A stretch of 64,000 nucleotides of DNA from JBCBKP01 sp038521625 (GTDB lineage Bacteria > Planctomycetota > Phycisphaerae > Phycisphaerales > UBA1924): positions 62,001-126,000 of the forward strand of contig JBCBKP010000001.1 in NCBI GenBank assembly GCA_038521625.1. Direction: 5' to 3'. The first letter of the stretch is position 1. Each line of letters starts with the position of its first letter. This document shows, piece by piece, positions 46,069-55,108 of the stretch. A model generated the notes under the pieces. That model was not told the origin of the DNA. It worked only from the letters and a program-made list of their open reading frames with translations, and did no database searches. Position numbers and translations under genes: made by a program.

Positions 46069-46544
46069 GCGAGAGCTCGCGCCATCCGCAAGACCTGGCG
46101 CCGGGCGAGTGGCACCGCGTCCGGCGCTCTTGGCGAGACGCGCCGCACCACATGCGGATGGTGGACATCTCCTTGGCGTTCTCCTGCGTCGCGTTAACGA
46201 TCGTGATCGCGATTGATGGTGCGAGCTGGTGGTCGCTCGGTGTCCTGGTATCTGTCGCGAGCGCTCTCACGGCGACTTCGTACACGCCCGAGTTCCTGCA
46301 CGACTGCTACGCCAATTCACGCGCGATCCGATACAGCGACATCCGGGGCGAGGTCGTCTTCCGAAAGGGCGACTCGGTCGTGGAAGCGAGCCCGCCGCCG
46401 GATCGGATTCGTCCGTGCGGGGTCCGGCTCCGCCGAATCGACGGTCGGAAGAGGTCTCTCTTGGTCTATCGGTCGGGGTACGCGTCGCTCCGTGCGCTCG
46501 GCTGGCTCGGCCCGGAGCCGTCTACCGTTCGGCGTGACGCCTGA
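46065..46544 (+). CDS. Small membrane protein in SPFH operon
   Basis: 159 residues from GTG 46065, coupled to the SPFH gene by a GTGA overlap (AGGAG precedes it). Two hydrophobic segments (VDISLAFSCVALTIVIAID and WWSLGVLVSVASALTATS) are followed by a cytosolic Arg-rich part (RYSDIRGEVVFRKGD). Overlaps the start region of rlmN. No family recognised; the coupling suggests a partner of the SPFH protein. Confidence 0.6.
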   Translation: MSESSRHPQDLAPGEWHRVRRSWRDAPHHMRMVDISLAFSCVALTIVIAIDGASWWSLGVLVSVASALTATSYTPEFLHDCYANSRAIRYSDIRGEVVFRKGDSVVEASPPPDRIRPCGVRLRRIDGRKRSLLVYRSGYASLRALGWLGPEPSTVRRDA

Positions 46545-47688
46545 GCCGCTCAACCCGTTCTCGATGCCGCTGGACGGCTTCCGGGCCGCCGCGGTCGAGC
46601 GCGGCTTCGGCCCGGGGCAGGCCGAGCGGGCGTATCGCGAGGTCTTCCGGGGCGGACGCCTCGAGCGGGTCGTCACAACCCAACTCGGGAGCGGCGGCCG
46701 CGGGCGGGCGGCGATCGCGCGGGCGTCGATCGCGCCGATCGTGCGGGAGATGGCCGAGGCCGGCGACGAGGGCACGACCATCAAGTTCGTCCAGCGCGTC
46801 GGGCGCGGCGGTGCGAGGCTCGAGTCGGAGCACCTGGACATCGAGTCGGTGATCATCCCGATGGTCGGGATGCGCGGGCGGCGGACGCACACGCTGTGCG
46901 TCTCAAGCCAGGTCGGCTGCGCGATGGGCTGCGGGTTCTGCGAGACGGCGCAGATGGGGCTGGTGCGGCACCTGACGGCCGAGGAGATCGTCGGCCAGTG
47001 GTTCGCCGCGACGCATCTCAAGGGCGCCCGGATCGACAACATCGTCTTCATGGGCATGGGCGAGCCCCTGGACAACGCGGCCGAGGTCCTGCGGGCGATC
47101 TCGGTGCTGGCCGACCACAACGGGCCGGCGGTGCCGATGGCGAACATCACGATCTCGACGGTGGGGCGGATCGACGGGCTGCGGATGCTCGACGAGGTCG
47201 TGAAGCAACGCGGCTGGAAGCGGCTCGGGCTGGCGATCAGCATCAACGCGCCCAACGACGAGATCCGCAGCAAGATCATGCCGATCAACCGCGCGATGCC
47301 GATGGCCGAGCTGCGCGAGGCGCTGCTGGGATTCCGGCGCGGCAGCAACCGCAAGCTGTGCTTCGAGTACGTGCTGATCCCGGGCGTGAACGACAGCGCG
47401 GACAACGCCCGGGAGCTGGCGGACTACCTCGCGCCGTTCGGGCCCAAGGACGGCCGGAGCGCGACGGGGCTGGTGAATGTGATCCCGTACAACCCGCGGC
47501 GCGACTCGCCCTGGCCGGCGCCCGAGGAGGCGCAGGTCGATCGCTTCATCGGGTGGCTCCGGGATCGCGGGATGTTCGTGAAGCGCCGGCGGACGAAGGG
47601 GCGCGACATGATGGGCGCGTGCGGCCAGCTCGGCACGGCGGAGATCCGCGGGCGGAGGCTGGTGGGGGCGACCATCGGGGCGACTTAA
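46534..47688 (+). CDS. rlmN: Dual-specificity rRNA/tRNA m2A methyltransferase RlmN
   Basis: 384 residues; radical-SAM enzyme methylating C2 of A2503 in 23S rRNA and A37 in some tRNAs. Iron-sulfur motif CAMGCGFC (C129, C133, C136) within LCVSSQVGC; GMGEPLDN; methyl-carrying Cys in MMGACGQL. NVIPYNPRRDSPWPAP lies in the C-terminal part. Start uncertain: GTG 46534 overlaps the upstream gene by 11 nt; ATG 46564 would give 374 residues. Sequence features favour RlmN over the Cfr resistance enzyme. Confidence 0.92.
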   Translation: MTPEPLNPFSMPLDGFRAAAVERGFGPGQAERAYREVFRGGRLERVVTTQLGSGGRGRAAIARASIAPIVREMAEAGDEGTTIKFVQRVGRGGARLESEHLDIESVIIPMVGMRGRRTHTLCVSSQVGCAMGCGFCETAQMGLVRHLTAEEIVGQWFAATHLKGARIDNIVFMGMGEPLDNAAEVLRAISVLADHNGPAVPMANITISTVGRIDGLRMLDEVVKQRGWKRLGLAISINAPNDEIRSKIMPINRAMPMAELREALLGFRRGSNRKLCFEYVLIPGVNDSADNARELADYLAPFGPKDGRSATGLVNVIPYNPRRDSPWPAPEEAQVDRFIGWLRDRGMFVKRRRTKGRDMMGACGQLGTAEIRGRRLVGATIGAT

Positions 47689-47748
47689 CCGACCTCTCGA
47701 GTACAATCCCAGTCGGGGCATTCGGCCTGGTCAGGCGGGAGGATCCGA

Positions 47749-48288
47749 GTGAATCAATCGATCCAGCGTGAGGCCTTGAGGACGCCGAGCATCGGCGGGG
47801 TGTTCGAGATAGGGGCCGAGGGAGCGCGGCAGGCGGACGACAAGGCCCGCCGTCCAGATTCGCAGCTGGCGCTCAGGACGAAGGACGCTCGAATCAAGGA
47901 CACGGACATCGAAGATGAATCGTCTTGGTTCCGGAACTTCGCGACGTTCAAGATCGTAAGTGCTTCAGCTCGCGAGTTGCTGGCGTACGAGAGCTCGGGC
48001 AATCTGCCCTCGGCCCCGGGGACGGTGAACGACACCTGTCTCGGTATCCATTCCGAGGGCTGGCTCAGCGACCGGCTGCAGAAGCTGCGTCGCATGCACG
48101 GCGAGCTTGTCGTGAGCGAGATGTTCTCGGAACGCAAGCCGTGCGCAGAATGCATTCAGCTTTTGAAGTTCCAGCCGGCGTGCCGGGGTGTCTTCGTTGC
48201 ATTCGCGGTGAGTCACGCCGGAAACGCGTCTGGTCGCAAGAACGCCGGGGAGATGGCGGCTCGGCTTCGTCGGGCGTACGGGCTCTAG
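47749..48288 (+). CDS. Stand-alone deaminase-fold protein
   Basis: 179 residues. The C-terminal 85 residues carry the zinc-deaminase signature: HSE at 101-103 (IHSEGWLSDRL) and PCAEC at 131-135 (SERKPCAEC), about 30 residues apart, as in the cytidine/tRNA-adenosine deaminase superfamily. The order helix-HxE-helix-strand-SExxPCxxC fits the bacterial toxin-type deaminases better than housekeeping TadA or Cdd, whose flanking motifs are absent. The N-terminal 90 residues are polar and without a signal peptide. GTG 47749 has GGGAGG about 8 nt upstream. Zinc ligands would be H101, C132 and C135, with E103 as proton shuttle. Substrate unknown. Confidence 0.65.
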   Translation: MNQSIQREALRTPSIGGVFEIGAEGARQADDKARRPDSQLALRTKDARIKDTDIEDESSWFRNFATFKIVSASARELLAYESSGNLPSAPGTVNDTCLGIHSEGWLSDRLQKLRRMHGELVVSEMFSERKPCAECIQLLKFQPACRGVFVAFAVSHAGNASGRKNAGEMAARLRRAYGL

Positions 48289-48878
48289 CCCCGCTCGCCG
48301 AACTTCCTCGCCATCACCTCGGCGCGGAATCGGAAGATGTTCCGCACGTCCCGCTCGACCAGCAGCGAGTTGACGACCGGCGCCAGGAACAGGCCCGGCA
48401 CCTCGTAGTGGACGATGTCGCCGCAGAGCGTCTCGACGCCCGACCCGGTCCGGCGTTCGACGAACGTGTGCTCGTGGTGCCAGCGCACATACGGACCCTT
48501 GATCTGGTTGTCGATGAAGCGGGCGGTGCGGGCGTCGCGCTCCGCGGCGCGGGCCGGCGGCTCCCAGGCGAGGATCTCTGTCTTCCACTTCACGGGCACG
48601 CCGCGGATCCGGATCTTGTAGTCGATCAGCGCGCCGGCGCGCATCTCGATCGGGCGCGGCGTCAGCACGTTGAAGCGCAGCAGCGGTGGGGTCAGCTCGC
48701 CGAGGTTGTGGGCGTCGGCGAAGAATGGCCAAAGCTCGTCGAGCGAGCGCGGCAGCGTCTGCTCGGCGCGGAGGACCCAGCCGCGGCCCTCGCGTGAGAC
48801 GGTCACGGACTGCCCGGGATCGGTGGGCGCGGTGCGGGTCGTGGAGGTCGTGGGCGGCTCGGCGGACATCGTGGTCAT
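48285..48878 (-). CDS. SRPBCC (START-like) family protein
   Basis: 197 residues. After a Thr/Pro-rich N-terminus the sequence follows the polyketide cyclase/dehydrase pattern: VLRAEQTLPRSLDELWPFFA, DAHNLGELTPPLLRF, GALIDYKIRIRGVPVKWKT and RWHHEHTFVE. Such proteins bind hydrophobic ligands in a cavity; ligand unknown. Starts at ATG 48878 (MTTMSAE); the next Met is 3 residues on. Stop overlaps that of the deaminase-like gene (CTAG shared). Confidence 0.82.
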   Translation of the reverse strand: MTTMSAEPPTTSTTRTAPTDPGQSVTVSREGRGWVLRAEQTLPRSLDELWPFFADAHNLGELTPPLLRFNVLTPRPIEMRAGALIDYKIRIRGVPVKWKTEILAWEPPARAAERDARTARFIDNQIKGPYVRWHHEHTFVERRTGSGVETLCGDIVHYEVPGLFLAPVVNSLLVERDVRNIFRFRAEVMARKFGERG

Positions 48879-48979
48879 GGTTGGCTGATCGGCGGTCTGC
48901 GTCGGTCGGATTCGAGGGGTTTGCAATGCGGGCGGCGATCGGTTCAGATGGGGACGCACCGGCAAAGGAGGCCTCGGTC

Positions 48980-49780
48980 ATGAATCGCGTCGCCCGCTCG
49001 CTGCTCGCCGTGGCCGTTCTGTGCATCGTCGTCTCGGGTGTGGCCTCGGGCGTCGCTCGTGCGCAGGAGGTCCTGTACTCGAGCTCGATCTGGTTCGAGG
49101 GCCGCGAGGAGATCTCGGGGGCCTACCGGATCGTGCGGGCCGAGGAGGGCCTGCTGCTGGAGCTCTCGCGTTCGTTCCGCACGAAGGACGCGCCGGACCT
49201 CAAGGTCGTCCTGAGCCCGCATCGGATGGAGGACTCGGCGCGGAGCGCGGGCTCGCAGGCCTCGAACCGCAACGCGCTCGAGGGCGGGCTTGTGCTCGGG
49301 CTGCTGAGCTCGAGCCGGGGCGCGGCGCGGTTCGAGATCCCGGCGGGGACCGACTTCACGCGCTACCGCAGCGTGCTGATCCACTGCGAGGAGTACAGCC
49401 TGGTCTGGGGCGGGGCGGACCTGGTCGAGGGCCGGCTCGTGCACGCCGGCTCGAGCTGGGTGCGCAAGACCAACCGCATCCGAGGTCGCTGGGAGATCGT
49501 CGCGGCGGGGAACACCGTGCGCGTGCGCACGGGCGAGGACTTCGACACGCGGAACGCGCCGGATCTCAAGTTCGTGCTCAGCCCGCGGAGCGCCTCGGAC
49601 AACACCGACCGGACGGCCTTGCAGGGCGGGCGGATCCTCGGGCTGCTCTCGGACCACGAGAAGGCGCAGGAGGTCACCGTCAGCGGCGTGGACCTCTCGG
49701 GGTTCCGGTCGCTGCTGATCCACTGCCAGCAGTACACGAAGCTGTGGGGCGGCGCGGAACTGGGCGGCTTCGAGTTCTGA
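48980..49780 (+). CDS. Exported protein with two DM13 domains
   Basis: 266 residues. Signal peptide (SLLAVAVLCIVVSGVASGVARAQ), then two similar halves of about 115 residues. Each contains the DM13 pattern: LSRSFRTKDAPDLKVVLSP ... YRSVLIHCEEYSLVWGGADL and TGEDFDTRNAPDLKFVLSP ... FRSLLIHCQQYTKLWGGAEL. The conserved Cys (IHC) is in both. DM13 domains are proposed to take part in redox processes at the cell surface. ATG 48980 follows AAAGGAG. The internal duplication looks old, about half identical by eye. Confidence 0.87.
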   Translation: MNRVARSLLAVAVLCIVVSGVASGVARAQEVLYSSSIWFEGREEISGAYRIVRAEEGLLLELSRSFRTKDAPDLKVVLSPHRMEDSARSAGSQASNRNALEGGLVLGLLSSSRGAARFEIPAGTDFTRYRSVLIHCEEYSLVWGGADLVEGRLVHAGSSWVRKTNRIRGRWEIVAAGNTVRVRTGEDFDTRNAPDLKFVLSPRSASDNTDRTALQGGRILGLLSDHEKAQEVTVSGVDLSGFRSLLIHCQQYTKLWGGAELGGFEF

Positions 49781-49794
49781 GCGTGCCGGACGGG

Positions 49795-50148
49795 CTAATA
49801 GATCAGTATCTGATCGCCGACGCAGATGTGGAAGCTCTCCGGCACCCCGCCTCTGCAGATCAGCATCCGAGGACCATCGTCGAAGCAGATCTCTAGCCCG
49901 TTGTCGTCGACGAAACGAGCTGAGGCGACTTGCTGGTACACCCGTTGCCGCAGCCCGAGCGGTTCGTCCATCGCACCCCACGCCGGGGCGTTTCCGATCG
50001 TCACCGTGCAGTGGGGTTGAAGATCGATCTGCGCCCGATCACCGAAGTAGAGCGTGATCATGGACGGGTGCACGTGGTAGCTCATGAGCTGGGTCGAGAC
50101 GAGCACGGCACCGACGTCGAATCCGCTGTCGCCGTACTGGTAGCGCAT
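49795..50148 (-). CDS. Hypothetical protein
   Basis: 117 residues, ATG 50148, no signal peptide. Beta-rich with conserved-looking FVDDNGLEICFDDGPRMLIC and a hydrophobic end (SFHICVGDQILIY). Size and strand pattern fit small cytosolic immunity-type or DUF6188-like proteins, but I cannot assign it. Convergent with the DM13 gene (14 nt between stops). Confidence 0.5.
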   Translation of the reverse strand: MRYQYGDSGFDVGAVLVSTQLMSYHVHPSMITLYFGDRAQIDLQPHCTVTIGNAPAWGAMDEPLGLRQRVYQQVASARFVDDNGLEICFDDGPRMLICRGGVPESFHICVGDQILIY

Positions 50149-50189
50149 CCGTTCGACCTAGTCCTCGCTGTCTTTAGTCCGCGTGCGGC

Positions 50190-51620
50190 TCAGGTGTTCG
50201 CGCCGGCGTGCTTCCGCGCGTCGGTGCGGGCGATGATGTCGCTGACGCCGGTCTGGTTGAAGCCCTTGAACCCGTCGTTGCGCTCGAGGTTCTCGAGGTG
50301 GCTGCCCAGGGCGCCGTCCTTGCGGAAGCTGTCCGCCTGCTCGCGGGTGATCCAGCCCTTGTCGACGCAGAGCCCGAGCCGCTGCTCGACGGGGATCCAC
50401 AGCTCGCCCTCTGTGAACGCCTGGCGGAGGTAGGGGAAGGTCGTGAACGGGGCCATGGTCTTGATGCCCGACTCACGCTCGAGCTGGTTGACCAGCGAGG
50501 CGTGGTCGAACTGGCACTCGAGGTGGTGCATGCCCGCCTGGAGCATGCTCTCGCCGTGCAGGGCGGTCCACAGGCCGACGGTGCCGACGCTCTCGGCGTC
50601 GGAGACCTCGAAGCCCTCGTGGGCGAAGTCGCCGTGGATCTCCTCGGCGGACATGTCGACGTCGGCGAAGACCACGATCTTGGTGACCGGCTGCTCGAGG
50701 ACCTGGGCGCCCCAGTTCGCCTCGGCGCCGGCGTAGAAGCGCTCGCGGCAGTGCAGGCCGAGCTTCTCGAGGATCTCGATGACACGCGGGAAGTTCTGGC
50801 GGCTGCAGCGGTAGGTGTGGTGGTCGTGGTTGGCCCAGCCGAGGCCGAGCTTCTGCTGGCGGGCGTACTGGACCTGCGCGGCGCGGTTGCGGCGCTGCCA
50901 GTACTCGCGCTCGGTGCGGAAGAAGATGTCGCAGGCCCAGTCGCGGCCCAGCTCCTCGACGGCGGCGTCGACCATGTTGCTCAGGTCGTCGAAGCCGCGG
51001 GTGTCGGCCTCGGCGCCGACGCCGAAGTCGCGCGGGCGGCTGCGGAGCCGCTCGGCGTGGTGCGCCGCGGCGATCCGGTCCTCGGGCAGGTCCTCGGTGA
51101 GGCCGAAGCCGTCGTAGCCGCGCCGGGCCATGACCCACAGCGCCGCGCGGTCGCCCATCATCGCCGGGGCCCAGCGGGCGCGGCTGAGCGGCTCGCCCTG
51201 GGCGTGCTCGATGCCGGGGATCTGCTGCGCGGCGAAGAAGTCGCTGACGCGCTCGACCTTGACGCCGACCGACATGCGGTCGCTCTCGGTGAGCAGGACG
51301 TCGCAGAACAGTCCTTTGCGCTGCTCGAAGGCGTAGCCGATGTCCTCGTCGGCGAACTCGGTGGTCTTGGGCGTGAAGCCGGCGGCCTCGAGCTGCCCGC
51401 GGATCTCGTCGTTGTTGGGCGTGAGGATGACGCCGACCCAGTCCTTGAACCGCGTGCCGGTCTCGTCACGCATGCGGTCGGCGAGCCGCTGCGCGTCGGG
51501 GCAGCGGGCGAGGAACGTCGTCAGGAGCGAATCGATGAGCTTCTGCGCCTCGGGCTGCGGCTCCCACTGCCAGTTGCCCACGGTCGGATCGGCGGCGGGC
51601 TGGGACGGGGCGGTTGTCAT
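50190..51620 (-). CDS. Conserved hypothetical protein, possible VOC-like fold
   Basis: 476 residues, cytosolic. Start ATG 51620 with GAAGGAG upstream. Rich in His and acidic residues in WANHDHHTYRCSRQNF and HHLECQFDHASLVNQLE, possible metal sites. The order of the central part (HHTYRC..FPRVIEILEKLGLHCRERF) recalls VOC/DUF1338-type dioxygenases, but the match is weak and I do not assign a reaction. Divergent from murA with about 225 nt between starts. Confidence 0.6.
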   Translation of the reverse strand: MTTAPSQPAADPTVGNWQWEPQPEAQKLIDSLLTTFLARCPDAQRLADRMRDETGTRFKDWVGVILTPNNDEIRGQLEAAGFTPKTTEFADEDIGYAFEQRKGLFCDVLLTESDRMSVGVKVERVSDFFAAQQIPGIEHAQGEPLSRARWAPAMMGDRAALWVMARRGYDGFGLTEDLPEDRIAAAHHAERLRSRPRDFGVGAEADTRGFDDLSNMVDAAVEELGRDWACDIFFRTEREYWQRRNRAAQVQYARQQKLGLGWANHDHHTYRCSRQNFPRVIEILEKLGLHCRERFYAGAEANWGAQVLEQPVTKIVVFADVDMSAEEIHGDFAHEGFEVSDAESVGTVGLWTALHGESMLQAGMHHLECQFDHASLVNQLERESGIKTMAPFTTFPYLRQAFTEGELWIPVEQRLGLCVDKGWITREQADSFRKDGALGSHLENLERNDGFKGFNQTGVSDIIARTDARKHAGANT

Positions 51621-51845
51621 CGGGCTCTCCTTCGGGCGCGGCTCCGGCCGAGATGGGGATCGCGGCCTCCGCAGGCATCATTCGCAGCCCGATCGACCCA
51701 CCTCAAGCGCCGGCGACCAACTCTCGGCCCGCCCGGCTTCAGGCTGCACCGGGGCGGGCGATCCGGACGATGCATACCACTGCCGGGCGGCCGTCGCGGC
51801 CGTTCGACTGTCAAGCGGCCTCGCGGCCAGCGGGAGGGCCCGGAG

Positions 51846-53165
51846 ATGGATCGGTTCGTGATCGAGGGCGGGCGCCGGCTCGAGGGGCGGCTGACGGTCA
51901 ACGGCTCCAAGAACGCGGCGCTGCCGCTGATGGCCGCGCCGCTGCTGACCGACCGGGCGGTGACGCTGCGGGGCGTGCCGGGGCTGGCGGACATCGCGAA
52001 CATGCGTCGGCTCCTCGCCGAGCTGGGGGTGGAGATCGGCGCCGCCGCCGAGCGGCCGACCGACCCGCCCGGCGCGGGCGTGACGCTGCGGTCGGCCGAC
52101 GAGACCCGGTCCCACGCGCGGTACGACATCGTCCGGACCATGCGGGCGAGCATCTGCGTTCTCGGACCGCTGCTGGCGCGGCGCGGCTCGGCGAAGGTCT
52201 CGATGCCCGGCGGCTGCGCGATCGGGCAGCGCCCGGTCGACCTGCACCTGCGCGGGCTGCGGGCGCTCGGGGCGACGATCGAGCTCGACGGGGGCGACAT
52301 CGTCGCCGAGGCGCCCGGCGGGAAGCTGCGGGGCGACACGATCTTCATGGGCGGCCCGTTCGGCAGCACGGTGCTCGGGACGGCCAACGTGCTCAGCGCC
52401 GCGACGCTGGCCGAGGGCACCACGGTGATCGAGGCGGCCGCCTGCGAGCCCGAGATCGTCGACCTGGCCAAGCTGCTGACGGCGATGGGCGCGCGGATCG
52501 AGGGCGCCGGCTCGCCCCGGATCACGGTCCACGGCGTCGACGAGCTCGGCGGCGCCGAGCACGCGGTCATGCCCGACCGGATCGAGGCGGCGACCTACAT
52601 GTGCGCCGCGGCGATCACCGGCGGCGACGTGCTGCTCGAGCGGTGCCCGCTCGACGCGCTGCTCGCCGTGGTCGATCGGCTGCACGCGATCGGCGTGAAG
52701 GTCGAGCGGGCGCGCCCGGACCAGGACGCGATCGCCTGCGACGTGCGTGTGACCGCCGGGCACGAGCTCAGGCCCGTCGAAGTGACGACACAGCCGCACC
52801 CCGGCTTTCCGACCGACGCGCAGGCGCAGCTGATGGCGCTGCTGTGTCTGGCGGACGGCAACAGCGTGGTGACCGAGAAGATCTTCCCCGAGCGGTTCAT
52901 GCACGTCGCCGAGCTGAGCCGCATGGGCGCCAGCCTGTTCCGCCAGGGCGCGACCGTGGTCGTCTCGGGCGTGCGGGGATTGACGGGGGCGCCGGTGATG
53001 GCGAGCGACCTGCGGGCCTCGGCCGGGCTGGTGCTGGCGGGTCTGGCGGCTCGCGGCACGACGATCGTCAACCGCGTGTACCACCTCGACCGCGGCTACG
53101 AGCAGATGGAAGAACGCCTCGCCAAGCTGGGCGCCGCGATCGAGCGGACGGGCGAGAGCGACTGA
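51846..53165 (+). CDS. murA: UDP-N-acetylglucosamine 1-carboxyvinyltransferase
   Basis: 439 residues; first committed step of peptidoglycan synthesis, transferring enolpyruvate to UDP-GlcNAc. Family start FVIEGGRRLEGRLTVNGSKN (Lys22/Asn23). Catalytic Cys124 lies in MPGGCAIGQRPVDLH; the Cys (rather than Asp) predicts fosfomycin sensitivity. DRIEAATYM and HPGFPTDAQAQ are the usual C-terminal motifs. ATG 51846 follows GGAGGGCCCGGAG. Its presence argues for a peptidoglycan wall in this organism. Confidence 0.96.
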   Translation: MDRFVIEGGRRLEGRLTVNGSKNAALPLMAAPLLTDRAVTLRGVPGLADIANMRRLLAELGVEIGAAAERPTDPPGAGVTLRSADETRSHARYDIVRTMRASICVLGPLLARRGSAKVSMPGGCAIGQRPVDLHLRGLRALGATIELDGGDIVAEAPGGKLRGDTIFMGGPFGSTVLGTANVLSAATLAEGTTVIEAAACEPEIVDLAKLLTAMGARIEGAGSPRITVHGVDELGGAEHAVMPDRIEAATYMCAAAITGGDVLLERCPLDALLAVVDRLHAIGVKVERARPDQDAIACDVRVTAGHELRPVEVTTQPHPGFPTDAQAQLMALLCLADGNSVVTEKIFPERFMHVAELSRMGASLFRQGATVVVSGVRGLTGAPVMASDLRASAGLVLAGLAARGTTIVNRVYHLDRGYEQMEERLAKLGAAIERTGESD

Positions 53166-53166
53166 G

Positions 53167-53586
53167 TCAGCGCCTCAGCGTCAGACGCCCGAGGCTGCGC
53201 AGGCCGTCGGTTCCGGCCCCGAACTCGAGCCCCGCGACGCGGCGACCCAGTCCGAGGTCGAGCAGCGACGAGCCGGCCGGCCACGCGGGCCGCGGCGGCG
53301 TGATCCAGGCGATCTTCGCGTGCCGTGTCGAATCGGGGGCGATCCCGGTCGCGGCCCGACGCGTGGCGCGGGCGTCGTCTTCCTCCGCGAGCGACTCGCC
53401 CGTGAACGACCCCGCGGCCGGGATCCTCATCGATGTGACCGCGGCCCGGGCCGAGCGCGGGTACTCGAACGGCGCGGCGAGCAGCGAGCGCGAGGCGCCG
53501 CCCATCGCGGACGTCCGGAACAGGTGCGTCTGGGCGGGCGCGGCGCCGGCGCACAGGATGACGGCGAGCATCGCGGTTCGTCGCAT
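53167..53586 (-). CDS. Small exported hypothetical protein
   Basis: 139 residues. Signal peptide MRRTAMLAVILCAGAAPAQ from ATG 53586; mature part Ala/Arg/Ser-rich with GGASRSLLAAPFEYPRS and LDLGLGRRVAGLEFGAG. The end resembles the short autotransporter-like LGxxxxxGLEFG pieces but is too short to call. Convergent with murA, stops 1 nt apart. Confidence 0.55.
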   Translation of the reverse strand: MRRTAMLAVILCAGAAPAQTHLFRTSAMGGASRSLLAAPFEYPRSARAAVTSMRIPAAGSFTGESLAEEDDARATRRAATGIAPDSTRHAKIAWITPPRPAWPAGSSLLDLGLGRRVAGLEFGAGTDGLRSLGRLTLRR

Positions 53587-53807
53587 GACAGAGCCCCCTC
53601 TACGAGACCGGATCTTCCGTGGGGCCGCACGCGGCCCCGACCGGACTCGCGACAAGTCCAGCCGATCGCCGCCGCGCGTTCAAGAGGGGTGGTTCGATGT
53701 AACGCGTTTCTTCAGCGCTCGCTCACACGAGAGCGTTTACATCGTGCAGTTATTCACACGAGATCGGACCATCGGGCCGCTCTGCGCGGCCCCCGATCAG
53801 GCAGGAC

Positions 53808-54410
53808 TCAGTCCGGCAGGCCGCGCGCGTCCAGGTCTTCGAGCCGATCGACGAACGCGGCGCCGCACTCCGGGCAGGTCGTGGCGCCGGGCGCGCGCCC
53901 ATAGCCGCACTCGATGCACTGGTTGCGTTCGAGGCGGACGACGATCCGGTAGCGGCGGTAGAGCGTCGCGGCGCCGACCGCGACAACGGCCAAGACGAGC
54001 AGCGCGCTGAGCACACCCGCCGCGAACTCGGCGACGCCGGTCCAGACGATCTCGCTCGAGATGACGTGCTCGCGTCGCCCCATCCCGGTCAGCAGCGTGC
54101 GCGGGGCGCCGGCCGGCCACTCGATCTCGAGCGTCGCGAGGTCGTTGGCGGTGAGCGTGAGCAGCTCGGAGGTATCGACGACGATCACCTCCTCGGTCAG
54201 GAACCGCCCGCGGCAGAAGGGCAGCTCGCGCCCGCGTGCGAGATGGCTGACCCGCACGCTGACGCCGAGCGGGCTGATTTCCCTGACGTCGAGACCGTTC
54301 TGGATGAGTCGGTCCGGCCGGAAGCCGGGCATGGCGGCGGAGACGCGCCAGAGTCCGAGCGCGAGGAAGAGCAATACGCCGGCGAGCCACCATCCGCGGG
54401 GACGCTTCAC
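53808..54410 (-). CDS. Zinc-ribbon membrane protein (cassette member 3)
   Basis: 200 residues from GTG 54410, which overlaps the previous stop by 4 nt. Membrane segments near residues 7-24 and 140-165; between them an exported beta-rich domain (about 110 residues). C-terminal cytosolic zinc ribbon CIECGYGRAPGATTCPECG. Same architecture as the next two upstream genes, from which it has diverged most. No function known. Confidence 0.7.
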   Translation of the reverse strand: MKRPRGWWLAGVLLFLALGLWRVSAAMPGFRPDRLIQNGLDVREISPLGVSVRVSHLARGRELPFCRGRFLTEEVIVVDTSELLTLTANDLATLEIEWPAGAPRTLLTGMGRREHVISSEIVWTGVAEFAAGVLSALLVLAVVAVGAATLYRRYRIVVRLERNQCIECGYGRAPGATTCPECGAAFVDRLEDLDARGLPD

Positions 54411-55021
54411 GCGTCGGTCCTCGTCGGGTTCGAGGATCCCGGCTCTGCGGACGAGGCGACCGGCCTGATCGGATAGGCCTCGCCGCACTCGGGGCAGCTA
54501 TCGGTGCCCTCAGCGAGCGCATAGCCGCATGCCGGGCATTCGAATCGCGACCATCTCGCCGCACCGGTTGAACGTCGGATCTCTCGATAAGACCAGATCG
54601 AGAGCGACGCCAACGCGAGCGCGATCGCGATGAGGTAGAGGCCCGGCTCGACGAAGCCGAGCACCCAGAGCTGTTCATCTTGAGCATGCTCGTGCCGGCC
54701 TGCCGTTGTGAGCATCGCCTCGGGGAGGTTGCCCGCGGTTGTGACGCCCGATCGCCGAAGCATCGTCCTCGAGATCGGCATGTCATAGTTCTGCGAGACG
54801 ACGGTCACGAACTCGCTGCTGTACGCTCCTCGTGCGAGGATGAACCGACGCTCTCGCACGCCGCCGACGACCTCGACTCGCCAGCCGAACAGCTCGCTTG
54901 CGTGGTCGAATGAATCTCGTGCGGGTCGCTCCGTTGGCAGCGCAAGACCGGCCGAGCTGAACAACACGGCAAGACTCAATAGGAAGAAGCTGGGGAGCCG
55001 GCATCTACGGGGGCGATTCAC
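54407..55021 (-). CDS. Zinc-ribbon membrane protein (cassette member 2)
   Basis: 204 residues from GTG 55021 (GTGA overlap with the upstream gene). One N-terminal and one internal membrane helix (LYLIAIALALASLSIW), then zinc ribbon CPACGYALAEGTDSCPECG and a tail AYPIRPVASSAEPGSSNPTR shared with member 1. The last 81 bases are almost identical to those of member 1. Confidence 0.7.
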   Translation of the reverse strand: MNRPRRCRLPSFFLLSLAVLFSSAGLALPTERPARDSFDHASELFGWRVEVVGGVRERRFILARGAYSSEFVTVVSQNYDMPISRTMLRRSGVTTAGNLPEAMLTTAGRHEHAQDEQLWVLGFVEPGLYLIAIALALASLSIWSYREIRRSTGAARWSRFECPACGYALAEGTDSCPECGEAYPIRPVASSAEPGSSNPTRTDA

Positions 55022-55108
55022 GGGTCTGTCCTCGTCGGGTTCGAGGATACCGGCTCTGCGGAGGAGGCGACCGGCCTGATCGGATAGGCCTCGCCGCACT
55101 CGGGGCAG
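54417..55108. repeat. 81-bp near-identical direct repeats in zinc-ribbon genes
   Basis: 54417-54497 and 55028-55108 match over 81 bp with two differences, while the bodies of the two genes are only distantly alike. The repeat encodes the ribbon's second CPECG and the gene ends. Confidence 0.8.

Noticed and set aside
50208..51845. Plus-strand extension upstream of murA
   Set aside because: Leu/Glu/Val-rich mirror of the 50190-51620 gene; murA starts at 51846 with the family N-terminus.
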